DNA from: Arcuatula senhousia
Lineage: Eukaryota; Mollusca; Bivalvia; Mytilida; Mytilidae
Direction: 5' to 3'
DNA: 64,000 nucleotides
Assembly (NCBI GenBank): GCA_963971305.1
Contig: OZ020306.1
Location: 69,909,022-69,973,021, forward strand
The stretch's first letter is position 1, and every line of letters begins with the position of its first letter. The translations under genes and the position numbers were made by a program. The notes beneath the pieces were generated by a model. The model saw nothing but the letters and a program-made list of their open reading frames with translations. It was not told the origin of the DNA and searched no databases. Positions 36,711 to 49,300 of the stretch are shown piece after piece.

Positions 36711-38306
36711 TCACAGTTGTGAAGTTACTGTGTCGTTCTCTCGAAGAGCACGTAGATATCTGCGAGCGGGTACCGTTTCTTTATTCCTAAAATTGCAAAG
36801 TTTTCTTATAAGTTCATTTCTTAGCTTTTCACTCAGAGCAATGTAGATGATAAAGTTTGAGAGACAACCAGCAATAGTACACAGCTTCATAATCTCTAAC
36901 ATCAGTTTGAGGTGTTTGAGGTTCGTGGTGATGTCCGTCATGTCCGTAGCTATCAAATAGTTCATCTGTTCACTATATGGAGACATCGCCAGTATCAATA
37001 ACAGTAGGTTGTTTTCTAGTTCCTGTGCAAGAATTGTCCAACAGTTTCCCAAGTTTTTAACTATGTCGTCCAGCTGCAGTGTGTGTTCAATCCAGCAGTC
37101 TTTTTGCATTTTTCTCTCTATAGTATTGATGACATCCTTCACTTGAGTCTCCCAGAAGATCTGAACTTTTTCCTTGAAATAGTAATTTATATCATGGTTT
37201 GTTTTGTTTTTTAAGTTTTCCCAAAAACTATTCTGTTTCTTGTTAAACTGTTCAAAATCAGTTATGGAAGCTTTCTTAAAGATATAAGATTTATATTTTT
37301 TACACATCGGCCGACGGAGATCAATCTGTCGTCCAAATCTGAGGAAACCATGTGGTTTTGATGTTTTAAAGATTTTTTTAAGTTCAACAGATTGAAGACA
37401 GTATAATGTGTTTACTTGATTTGCAGTTTCTGCTCTATTTTTGTCCCATACTACATCTTCTTTCGTTGAACTCGATAAGTATGAACTGAAGACACTTTTG
37501 TTAAGATAAAATCGAGGTGTTTCTGTTACCATGAAAATTACCAAAACTGCAATGACCAAAACACTGGATCGCTTTTCATTCAACGACAAACCTGACTTTC
37601 CAAGTTTACATTTTCCGATACAAAATTGACCAATGATAATCAACGTTGCAGAGATCATGCAAAGTCCGGCTAATCCTAAACAAACTGAAGCTATCATTGG
37701 ATATACGGTCAAAACATATGGTTGGAACCAACTCCTATCCTCGACTAGATTGCATTTTCCTTTCTTTGCATTTAATGTAACTATCAACATTCGAGGAACA
37801 TGTAGGCAAATCGAAATAATAAAACATAGGCTGCAAACTATCACGGATTTTCTTGCAGTCATACCAGTTCTACTCCAAACCGGAAAGAAGATGGCCACCA
37901 CTTTCTGAAATCCGAGGCTAGCGGTTAGAAATACAGACACCATATGAAAGGTTTCTGACATATGGCCTACATAATAATGAATAGCACAGTACGGATACGA
38001 CAATGTCACTAGATCTGCATTGTCGGACGTTGTGTTGCTATTTGAAGGGTCACTATTTCCGGTGGCCATCCATTGGTATGAATGGTAAAATAATGGCTCA
38101 AATCCATACATACAAAGTGCCGTGAGAGAGTCAGCAATTGCGAGTCCTTGCATCAGTACTGTCGCTGGAGTCAGAAGCTTTTTGGAAAACAATGCCATAA
38201 ACACTGTTATATTCAACAATATTGTCCAATAAGCAAACGTCGGACCAACAACAAAATTTAGTGAAAATGGAAACCTTTCGAACAATATCAATTGTTTATG
38301 TTCCAT
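36711..38306 (-). CDS. Single-exon class A GPCR (FMRFamide/sex-peptide-receptor-like) with a giant third extracellular loop
   Basis: The 531-codon frame is intact. Seven membrane segments can be placed: about 20-41, 47-75, 107-141, 154-175, 194-229, 248-268 and 470-492. Family marks are LAIAD in TM2, C107 and C185 for the TM3-ECL2 disulfide, TETPRFYL at the end of TM6, and SNFIIY in TM7 in place of NPxxY. The DRY box is replaced by GFQKVV. N-glycosylation sites lie in the extended first outer loop (NTT at 91). Between TM6 and TM7, residues about 270-469 form a loop of some 200 residues, rich in Lys, Asn and predicted helices; such loops are normally 5-20 residues. Lack of introns is common among lineage-expanded lophotrochozoan receptors. 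Ligand unknown. It lies alone on the minus strand between two CBM14 genes. Confidence 0.82.
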   Translation of the reverse strand: MEHKQLILFERFPFSLNFVVGPTFAYWTILLNITVFMALFSKKLLTPATVLMQGLAIADSLTALCMYGFEPLFYHSYQWMATGNSDPSNSNTTSDNADLVTLSYPYCAIHYYVGHMSETFHMVSVFLTASLGFQKVVAIFFPVWSRTGMTARKSVIVCSLCFIISICLHVPRMLIVTLNAKKGKCNLVEDRSWFQPYVLTVYPMIASVCLGLAGLCMISATLIIIGQFCIGKCKLGKSGLSLNEKRSSVLVIAVLVIFMVTETPRFYLNKSVFSSYLSSSTKEDVVWDKNRAETANQVNTLYCLQSVELKKIFKTSKPHGFLRFGRQIDLRRPMCKKYKSYIFKKASITDFEQFNKKQNSFWENLKNKTNHDINYYFKEKVQIFWETQVKDVINTIERKMQKDCWIEHTLQLDDIVKNLGNCWTILAQELENNLLLLILAMSPYSEQMNYLIATDMTDITTNLKHLKLMLEIMKLCTIAGCLSNFIIYIALSEKLRNELIRKLCNFRNKETVPARRYLRALRENDTVTSQL

Positions 38307-38673
38307 TGCTTTCTATTTGTATTTATTTTCTCATTAGTTTTAAGCTGTATAATCCAATACATGCGATGCAAACACCGTGCTTTGGCACATGTCATTTGAA
38401 TTAATTCTCAAGCCAGGACATTTTATACCAATATATATGATTGATATTCAAATGTTACCAAGTGCAAAAAAATAACATCTTGTGACATTAGAATATTGAG
38501 AGTGAAAAACTCGGTTTAACATTTGATTTGATTTCAACATATAGTATAAATGCAAAATAACATGAAGCAAGACTATAAATGTCCTCTCTTTATATTGTTA
38601 CATAAAATAAATGCATAATAGTCTTATAAATAAAAATAATATCAGTCAAGTCAAAATTTAAGATACATTTGAA

Positions 38674-39230
38674 ATGAGTATGCTAGTAGGAGAGAGACAG
38701 CAAATGACTATGAATATGGCAGATTATTTGAAAATCCCCAATTTCAATAGTCGAAAAACTCTTACTAAATTTCGCATTAGTGACCATAACTTGGCTGTTG
38801 AGGTTGGGAGATACGAAAACATCCCTCGTGATCAGAGACTTTGTAAAATATGCAATGTCTTGGATGACGAGGCACACTTCTTTTTTGACTGCCAAATAAA
38901 TAACAGTATACGTAATAGTTTTTTAAACAAAATATCTAATAAATATACAAACTTTAACCAGCTTGACTCTTTAAATAAACTTGTACTTATTCTAAACTAT
39001 TATATGGATGTTTTGTCCATTATTATTGACTTTATAAAGCAATCCTTAGTATTGCGAAAATGAGGTCTATACTGGTCAAGTGCATGCATATTACATTAAT
39101 TCATTTTCTATTATGTCTTCTTTATATTTGTATGTACTTCTATGTGAATATGTTCATGTTATGTATTATTATATGTATTGCCTGGCTTACTATGGTCTTT
39201 ATGCAAATAAACTGATAACAGAATGATAGC
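38674..39230 (+). mobile_element. LINE 3' end: C-terminal zinc-binding fragment plus 3' UTR
   Basis: Open frame 38674-39063 (129 codons) has TKFRISDHNLAVEVGRY followed by C-x2-C-x7-H-x4-C (RLCKICNVLDDEAHFFFDC). This is the zinc-binding tail found after the RT domain in many non-LTR retrotransposons. All upstream RT sequence is missing, so it is a 5'-truncated dead copy. The UTR ends near 39230 with CAAATAAACTGATAACAGAATGATAG. Confidence 0.75.
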
Positions 39231-40372
39231 ACAGGAGCATAACATGAGAAAGATAAAATTCATATCATTTACTTATCAGGTTAACATTTCTGTATGTCCA
39301 TTTGGAAATTCAGGAGTTTGAATAAAATGTCATCAAACATAAATGATTTATTATGATACTTAGTACATGTTCCAAAACGAGTGATTAACAAGCGGTAGAC
39401 GTTTTAGAAATGGTTGGTCAAATAGAAAAAAAAGATGCTTTCGAAATGATAGGATATAGATGACGAAAGACGCGTTTTTTGTTTGTTTAGTTAAATACCT
39501 TTACGCGACGCTCGACTTAATGTAAGTGTTGATACATTATAAAAAGTAGAATATTAAAAGCCCAGTAGATAATCAAAAGTATATCGAATTCATGGAATTG
39601 GGTGCCAAATATAAAACTAATATTAATCTGTGTCTGGGAATAAACTGATCTCAGGAATTTTGACCCTCGATAATAGGTAAAACGCGGACACGAAAAAGGA
39701 AAAAAAATAAACTTGCAAAATCATAATAAAATCAAGATAAAAAAACATTTAACTTAACAACAACTACATGTAACCCTACAATAATATAACTTATTGCTTG
39801 ATTGCAAAAATATTTTTTATGAAGCCTTTAAAAAGCTATTATTTCTTCACGCTATAACAAGGTAAAAATGAAGGCCCCTCTATATAGCTAAATGGTCTTA
39901 TCTGTCCCTTGTATAAATCAAAAATATCATCTAAGCTTACAAGTTTTATAATTTGTCATCATAACGTCCGCATATAGGGGTATGCGTCATCATGCCTGGG
40001 GTATAAAACATCAGTTTCCTTATATTTAGATTAGATCAAAGACGAGAAAAGCCAATTTCTAAATTTTTCATTGACTAATTCTTTGTTTCTATCCGGATCG
40101 ACTACGAACAATATTTCCGCGTGCCTTTACATTCTCCTTATATGCCTTATTGACATAACTCGGTAGCTAAGCATTCGCGTTAACTGATTACGACCTCTTT
40201 AGATAGATTAGAAGCAACCTAAACATTGAACGGTATTTTGTGTATTCAAATCAAAACTATGACTGTCATCTTCGTGTTAATAAATTGATAAAAATAAATA
40301 TTGAAATCTGACTTTTGAGTTCGTTGTCGATAATGCCCCGCCTCGGTAAATGGATATGTTTTTAGACAAATC
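39231..40372. other. Intergenic DNA upstream of the Sushi/F5/8C/CBM14 gene
   Basis: AT-rich, with no recognised gene or repeat. Sequence just before 40373 would contain the promoter and 5' UTR of the downstream gene, but no clear core promoter element was found. Confidence 0.4.
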
Positions 40373-43300
40373 ATGGCCGCCGCCCCGATAATTTCTCTAC
40401 TAGTAATAGGTAAGTTTGAATATACAGACATGACAGACGCACAAAGATAGTTATTTTCGGTTTATTTGTTGCTGTGTTTGTATCTTTTGTTTTTCCTTGT
40501 GTTTGTATTTGTTATCTTGGGGGATGGAGCACAACAGTGGTATGTTCAATGTTTTCGGATGACAAATATAAATTATTTCTTTTTTGTATTTCAACAGCTT
40601 CGTTTTTATTTCAAAATTTATAAGATTCATTCATATAATGAAAACAGAAAATGAAGACAGTCACAGATGTGCGCATTACAATTATTTTATTGCCGATTCT
40701 CCGATTCTTTGATCTTTTATACTAATGCTTCAGGACCGACCATGTAACTTGAATGACAGTCCTTGGTATTTTTTGTCTTGTTAGAATATATTGTATATTT
40801 TTATTATTTTTTAAACATTTTAAAGGCGTAATGAAAAAAAAATATTTTTTTCATTATTAGCATATTTTGTATTGAATATATTTTCACCTGGCTGGATGAA
40901 AATGGAAAATGCACGAAACGTTTTTTCAGATTCGCCATTTTAGGGCTACATTTTAAGCAAATAGCACAATAATTTTTAAGTAAAAAAGTTTGCAGTCTAC
41001 TTTGTCAATAAAGCAAACGTCACGTAGCTAAGAATTCGTTTGTCGCCGAGTTTCGGAGCTTGGCTAAATGTTTAGAGGTCTATACAATCACTATTGAATC
41101 TGCTGATAGTTCCCCGTCTATAAGATCGGTCAATCTGTTAGGAGTGTCGCCTCCTGCTGCCATATTTTCCTATTTTGCGTCAAGGAAAAGCAAAAATATG
41201 ACCTGCTGCCACGTTGCAAAAAAACTAGCATGCTGGATATCTCAAAACGGGACTGGGCGTAGGGAGAAACCCTAATTATAGCACTTAAGGTAGAGCGATG
41301 CACTTGGGAAATTATGCAAGAGCTCATTAAACAGAATCGGTTGAGAGACATAAATGGTTATATGAATTATACTGCTGATATTTACCGCCTAGCGTCTAGG
41401 AACATTTGGCATTCGGTCTTACTGTACGACAACGAGTATCGTCAGAAACAGTCGGAAGAGTCGTTCGAATGGGGAACGTATAGACAAGATCTTCGTGATT
41501 TCCAATTTGTACCGAGGCGTGACAATCCTACCATGTACGCATTGGCAGAGGCAGTGGCCAACAGAGGAAACAGCCGTAATCGCAGAGAGGAACGCCGAAA
41601 GGGTCCTTTTCTTCCGGACGGTCGAGAGATCTGCCGTAGCTTCAACTACAACTCATGTTTTCGTCCGGAGTGCAAAATGGTTCACAATTGTGCAATTTGT
41701 TTTTCGAAGTCTCATTCCGCTTTAAATGGTCACAGCCAACCTACGGTTTATCCAAAAAACGGTCAACTTCCTCAAATCCAGCCATAGTGCCGTGTGCCGA
41801 GCCGACTCCATATATGAATTCGCTTAAATTTGACGCATGGAGTCGTTTTTTGCCTTCAGAATTAGATAACCGTACAGAAATTCTTGAAGGTGTCAAACAT
41901 GGTTTTCATTTATCAACAAAACCGGGGCCGCATTGTTTGGTAAACCGTGAAAATTATTCCTCTGCTTATCGTTTTCGTGCCGCGGTTGAAAACCAAATTA
42001 AAAAGGAAATTGAATTGGGAAATTATGTTGTAACAAAATCTATTCCGATAATAGTTAGTTCGTTAGGAGCCATTCCAAAAGCTAATGGCGACATTCGTAT
42101 TATTCATGATGCTAGTCAGCCCGTTGGTGCTGGTCTTAACTCGTTTACAAGTGATACAAATTGTTCTTATATGGATATGCGGCATGCTCTGAAGTTGATT
42201 AAACCAAATAGTTATTTAGCAAAAGTTGATCTTAAAAGTGCATATCGATCAGTGCGTTGTCATACGTCCGACCACGATCTTACAGGCCTTAAATGGACCT
42301 TCGATGGCGACGACAATCCTACTTACATGTATGATGCGAAATTACCATTTGGTCATTCGAGGAGTCCTAAAATTTTTCAAGCATTAAGTGAGAGTGTTTG
42401 TTAAATTATGTTAACAAAGTATAATGTTATATGTATAGCATATTTAGATGATTTTTTAATTATAGATGATTCAAATTATGATTGTAATAGAGGCTTGTCT
42501 TTATTAATTTCAACTTTGCGTGAATTAGGTTTTAACATTAACTGGTCCAAAGTTGAGGGACCAACACAGCGAATTGTGTTTCTTGGAATAATTATTGATA
42601 CCCGTGACTTGACACTTTCTATGCCGTCGCAAAAACAGAGTGACTTTTACGAAGCTTTGCAATCGTTTAGCGGCCGCAAACGTGCAAGTATTAAGCAAAT
42701 CCAGTCTTTGTGCGGGAAACTTAATTGGGCTTGTCAGATGATAAAAGGAGGGAGAACATTCTTGCGAAGATTGGTAGACTCTTTATCGGATGCGTCGAAC
42801 AGAAATGACAAAGTTTTACTAAATTCCGAATTTCATGCCGACATTGATTGGTGGATCTCGTTTATGAAGGATTTTAATGGTACCGTAAAATTCTTAGACT
42901 TGAATAAAACTGAAATTTTACAAACGGATGCATCGTCCGATGGCGGAGCAGGATACTATAGTGGAGACTATTTTTACGTTAATTGGTGTATTGACTTGCC
43001 CGTGTTTAAAGAAGAGCATATCAATACCAAAGAAACTTTATCAGTGGTATTGTCTGCCTATCGGTGGGGGCATTTGTGGCGTAATAAAACTATTAGAGTG
43101 TTTACTGACAATATGACCACAAAATTTACCTTAAATAAAGGGTCGTCAAAGAATAAGGTGGTTATGCGTTTACTGAGAGAACTGTTTTGGCTTTCTGCTA
43201 CCTATAACTTTGATATTCGTGCCAGTTTTGTTAGTGGAAGGGACAATGTAATCGCAGACGCGGCGTCCAGACTTCACGAGCCAGGGAAATTATCAACACT

Positions 43301-46300
43301 TTATCAGATTATATCAAGCTACGAACTTATTCCGTTTACTAAACATGAACTATTGAGACATGTTTCGTATGAGTTTTTTAATTCCAGATGGGGCCAAGCT
43401 AATGATCGGTTTCACAGTAGAAAGACTGACAGGCGAGGGATCGGTTAACTCCATGTTTGCAGGCACACGCTGTTACATGCTACAGGTGTGCTTTGTTAAT
43501 TGTGCTATCTGATTATAGTTGAACTTGAAATACTTTATAGAAACTGTTAAAGCTCCTAGGTATATCCGATATTGCAGTTGTATGTTGACTTGAGACAACG
43601 TTTTGCATCATTTGTTTTTTTATGCCATATCGTCTGATATAGGAGTTCACGCTTTTATTGTTAAATGACTTGTATGCTTTGAACAACAACTTCCTTAAGG
43701 ACTTAACTCTTAATTTTTAATTATTATACATATCTTTACTGTTTCATGGTCTAACTCTTTGGGTTTGGGACTTTTTATCTGTTAATGTTCTGTCTCTTGA
43801 TGTTGTTGTATTTGTTTTGATGTAACTTAATAAGCTCGCATAAGAATGGCTTAGCTTTTATGTAATAAATGTTTTTTGCCACACTGTATATAACTTGCGT
43901 TTTATTTGACTATATGATATTTCAAACCAAGTAAGGTAAATTTGTCAAAAAATTTTCTTAAAAATTGGCATAAATATCCAAAATTATGTACTCTTTCAAA
44001 ATTTGATCCAAAATTCATAGGTTTCTACCCTACTTTTCGAGTTATATCCAGTCAAAGTATCAATATTTTACTATGAATTATATAGGAAAAGCTTAAAAAC
44101 ACACAAAAATGTTCCCTTATTTTTTTTCCTGTTAATAGATTTCCCTCATTTTTTGACATTTTATAGATCTTGCAACTATTCATCATCTTTAATCAATTTA
44201 AAGTGGGGTTTCTCCCCTTGATTCGTACGTACAAGCAAAGATAGGAGCCAAAAAACGATGATTTTTCATGATTTTTGCCAAATTAACTCCCTTGACCATA
44301 CTTCAGCTAAGAATTTATACTACTTTTAGAATACAAATTTTAATCATATTGATAAAATGTGCCTAAACTAGGTATAAAGATTCTAAAAAACACAAAAATC
44401 TCAAAATATTTTTCAAATTTCATTTTATTTTGGGCATGTCACATGACCACTGTCCTTCTCCACCTTAAGCGGGAAATACAAATCTTAGCCAAAACTGAAT
44501 TTACAAATAAATTGCATTAATGTAATACAGAGGGGTTAATATTCAAAAGATTTCTTTAGTATTCAAAGGAGTTCCAAAATCTGGTTGAAATTTTCAACCT
44601 TGGAAAAAAACATTATAAAAAAGGGCATAAACATCTTGGAGTACGTCAGTCATGTGTCAGTAGAAGGCGTGGCTCCATAAAAAATGTTAACATTGAAAAT
44701 ACAAAAAGCAAATAGTAAAATTGACTATTCAGAACAACAAATACGCCAAATTCATAGATAAAAAAGTTTGCTTTTCAGGAAGTGTTGTACAACAAGGTTC
44801 AAGTGAAACAAGTTCCCCTTGTCTTACTCCACGACAACCCACCAATGGCAAAGTTCTCTGTGTTCGTGATCCCGCTGGAATATTGTAAGTCCAAATAAAA
44901 TGAGCATGATGCCCATAATTCAAATAAATCTATATTAAAACGATGTGGAATAGGAATATGCAATAACAACCAATAACAATCCACAATTAAAAACAAGCGA
45001 CAATATTTTCGTACCTCCGTATTACACGAACAAGCATTCCCAGCCAAAGCAGCCAGTTACACCATGATTAGGGGTGATTAAATGAAACTAAAAATATTTA
45101 TATGAAGTCAAATTTACAGACCACTACATAAATTATGGCTATGCTGCAAGATGCAAACATGTACAAGTAGAGAATTTGAATATCCGAAAAAAGTCCGGTA
45201 AAAAAATATCAGTCAGCAGAAAAGGCAACTTAAACAAGATAAAAATGACAACGAAGTTCCAGACAATATTTTTTTCTACGCTTGACGCGCGTTTCGTCTA
45301 TTCAAGACTCATCAGAGTCGCTCTACCAAAAATATTGAAAATGCCAAACACTATATGATTATAAAGAGCATGGAACAGTAAAACCAAAAATACCTAACTG
45401 GGGAGCCAAATTATTACTAAGATTATCAATCTATGTCTGGGGCAGGAATATACTTATCTTTTTAGAGACACATGGAGACAAAATTATGACTTTTAAAGAT
45501 AAGTTTTTTGTATAAAGTTTTCTGAAGAGGGTATTTGTCATTTGCCATGTTTTTATATCACAGGAAATGCTATGCAACATGTAACAGCGGCTACTCATTC
45601 CAGTCAGCCTCTGTAGAATTTCTGAGCTGTAACGAGAGTGATGGAACTTGGGAGAAGGGAGATAATTTCTCAGAATGTTTAGGCATGTTTATCTCTGATT
45701 TAGTCTCTGATTTATCCAAATGTTGTTCTTATTTTCAGACATTGTTCCATATCCCTTCATTTTTAGATTAATAACAAAAGTATAACTTATAAGTTTCGAT
45801 TTTTTGCTGTTATCATATTTAATGAAAAAAAAATAAAAATACTGAAAGTACTTGTAGTCGGGTTAATCCACATATCTTAAAGATTGTTTAGGTTTAGTAT
45901 AAAATTTGAGTAGTAATTGGATTTAATACATTTATACATTGAAACGAAAAAAAACCCAACAAGATCAATGTTTCAATTTAGACCCTTTAGTAGGAATATT
46001 GCCCGACCGATTTTTTTGTCTAGACTATATAAAACGCAAAAATCAGCAAGTTATATGACTACATAAGGTGAACATGAAAATTTATATATTTACAAATGCA
46101 ACTTGTAATTACTTTTATATATTTTTCATACTACTCACAGCTTCACAAACGCGTTACTTGTATTAACTATGCCAAACGTTTTTTAATTTAAACTGAAAAT
46201 ATTATATGATATAACAATCTCGTTTCTATGTAAGCCCCGACGTGCCGCCAACAAAAAAAAATATTTAACTCGTGCGTGAAGCTTGATACTAATTTATATT

Positions 46301-49300
46301 TTCTCGTTTCGTTTAGTTTCGAATTCCAAATGTCAGTCACTGTCACCACCAAGAAATGGAATTGTGAAATGTGAAACCGTCAGTAGCAAACTGTAAGTTG
46401 AACTAGGATAACCTTTCGGAACACCTGAGATCAGGCTGCTGTTTGTTTGTTTTATGTTTGTTAATTTTTTGTTCGCTTCTATTTTTGTCTTCTGTGTATA
46501 CAGATGTTATCTTTGCCTTTCCGAACTCACGAAAGTCGAATGGCCCTGCTTTTGTACTCCTTGGCTTCCTTTAAGCCTTGTCATGATGTACTTTTCTTAT
46601 ATTGTATTTTGTTTTGATGTTTTTTGTTTTCCGAAAATTCTTTCATATTCTGAAACTCTATATGATAATGAATTAAGCTGGGGGCTACATACGTAAGACA
46701 TCGGAAATGAGAAATGATGGGTATTGACGTGCAAGTTGGTGCAGGCATATCATTAGGAATTTATATACTGTAAATGACATTTAACCTCTTGAAAGATCCA
46801 ACCTAGGGATTGAATTGTCATTTTTGCACAAATGTGGGACTGAAGTAACTATGTCAAACAAGCAAAAAAAGATATGCATATTTATAATTTATCTTTACTG
46901 ACAGGGTATGTACAGCCAGATGTAATGATAAGTTCAACTTTCAAAGCGGAGAGACAACAGTAAAGCGGGAATGTGACCCGGTCCTAGGTTGGACAGCAGG
47001 CAAATCTATTCCAGATTGTATAGGTAATATAATATGTCTTCCTGCATGAGACAACTTTCTCTCGTGAATCACAGATATTGATCAGTGGATCGTCAATTGC
47101 CAAAAAGGGGGATCCGGCCTCACCGTGTTTCGGGGATATCCTTTGTTGTATTCAGCCATGCAATATGTTTTCATTTTATAAAGGGCAGAATAGAAGGATA
47201 TATTTTTCATATTGCTTGTTACTATCAGAACAGTCAGAATCAGTAAAAATGTGTATAAAATTCCCTAAAATTTTCAGTTATTTCATGAAATTACTGGTAA
47301 AAATCAAGCTGTCAGAAGCTAATTAAGACCCATGAAATAAAGTGTTCTCAAGCTTCACCACTGACAACAAGTTCAAACATTCTCAATTCCGTTTAGTTTT
47401 GTGTCGATCCCAAACGATTATCAATAACTGATAGTCGACTAAATCCTGTAAGAGTTTTGGTTCGAGACCAATGTTACCCTATTTAGAGTTTTCTGTTGGA
47501 GAATTTATCTGACTCTTTTTTGAGCTTTAAATGTAATTTATATTTTTCAATTCATTTAATAAGTTCAATGTGAATTGTTACTATTTTATTTTTTTTTGTA
47601 GTTGATTGTAATACTCAATATGTTATTTCATCAAACGACCAACTCAGTGATTCAGACTTTATGACATCAACCGTTTTAGTAAACAATGGCCATGAATTCT
47701 CTCCGAAAAAGTCCGACATTTTCTGTGTTACACCCGACTGCGGATGGAGGCCGAGTTCTTCCGATCTCAACCAGTTTGTCCAGGTAACAGAAAACAATTA
47801 TTAACATGCAATGACGCTGTTAAATTTTATAAGAATTAAATGATAATAAAACTTGCTGTTTTTAAACGTTCCTCTTAAAATAAAAGACTTTTTGCAACCT
47901 TTTACTTCCGTTTCTTGCGTTAAGAAGTTGTTGTTAAGCAAAAGTTAATGCTGTAGTCCCTATAACGAGTTCGGCAATATCAGAGAGCTCGAGATGAAAG
48001 GAGGTGATAAAATGAACATGAAATGACGATGAAGTGGGAGGTGGAAGGGGAAAACACTGTCAATCTTCAATGCTTCCGACTCGGCATCAGGGTAATGGGT
48101 CGACTTTTAATGACAAGCTTAGCGCTGCTGCGAGATTATTTGCTATTCGGTATTCGCATGGGAAAGCTAATTTTGTAAAATAGACACCGTGAGAAAAAAA
48201 TGAATGCTTTGTTAGATTATTTTTAAATATAATGCTTATAAAAAGCAGTTTAACCCATCTTCTCCTATTTGTTACAGATAAATCTACAATCACCAAGGCA
48301 AATTCTGGGTATTGTGACCAAAGGAATAAAACTGAATGATTCTGAGATCTACGTCACACGTTACAGAATACTCCATAGCATGGACGGGAGGGTCTTTGTA
48401 CCGTACAGTGATGAAAACGTTACCGATAAGGTATATAAGGTTCAAAAAAATTTATGCAAAGCGGTTCGCTTTTACGGAGTTTACACAAATCACCGCAATT
48501 ATGAATTTATGATTAAAATTTTGTAGCAAGAAATGTATGAACTACCATAACACGGAATATAAAAAGTGGTGTATCTTTTATTGTATTTAATAAATAAAAA
48601 AAAAGAATAAGTGAAAATGGAATTGAGAAAATACTTACACATTTACAATGAAGGATTGCCTTCACATATTGCATAAGGTGATGCTAATTTGTAAATGCAT
48701 GCTGAATATTTCTAGCGTTTATCATTCGCAGCTTTTTTTTTTTTTTGATTTGTTTTAGTTCTTCTCTGGTAATGATGATGGGACCTCTCCAAAGCTGCAT
48801 CAGTTTAGCTGTCCATTTACATCCCAATACATTAGAATCAACCCTCTAGAGTGGCATGTTGGAATAGGTTTCCGGTTCGAGCTTCTTGGTTGCTCCAAGC
48901 AGGGTATGTAGTGCTACCTTTTTTTACAACAGCCATATAAAGCCAAAAAAGTGTGAAGTAGTTACTTAACAATGGTTATCGGTTAGTGAATATTTATATC
49001 TTGAATCGTGTTTTCAATATTAAACTTTAATAGTTTCTCAAAGATTATGAAAATATTGACCACATGATATTATATAATCAACACATGTACCATGAAACCT
49101 GTCTGAACCAAACTCCATCGAGACTGACGAATTTGTACGGTTAAGACATGTGCTCGGTTTACACAGGTTCAAATTATATAGAAACCATTAAGGTATGCCT
49201 GTGAAGTGTGTTCAGATTAAACAGGTTTTCGCTTTACTTATGATTCGGATAAGACAGTTTTTACTGTATTTAAAAATATATGATTGTTATAGTCCCAGAA

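Larger units (their letters stand above)
41263..43448 (+). mobile_element. Broken DIRS-like retrotransposon in intron 1 of the Sushi/F5/8C/CBM14 gene
   Basis: Two overlapping frames read as a gag-like protein followed by RT plus RNase H in the order and style of DIRS/YR retrotransposons. No protease or DDE integrase is present, and no tyrosine recombinase was found downstream before the coding signal ends at 43448, so the 3' part is lost or lies in eroded sequence. Terminal repeats were not identified. One in-frame stop breaks the RT frame. Confidence 0.75.

Noticed and set aside
41060..41275. 71-codon ORF just before the DIRS-like gag
   Set aside because: It is in another frame from the gag-like ORF and has no recognisable motif; it may be 5' untranslated or decayed element sequence.
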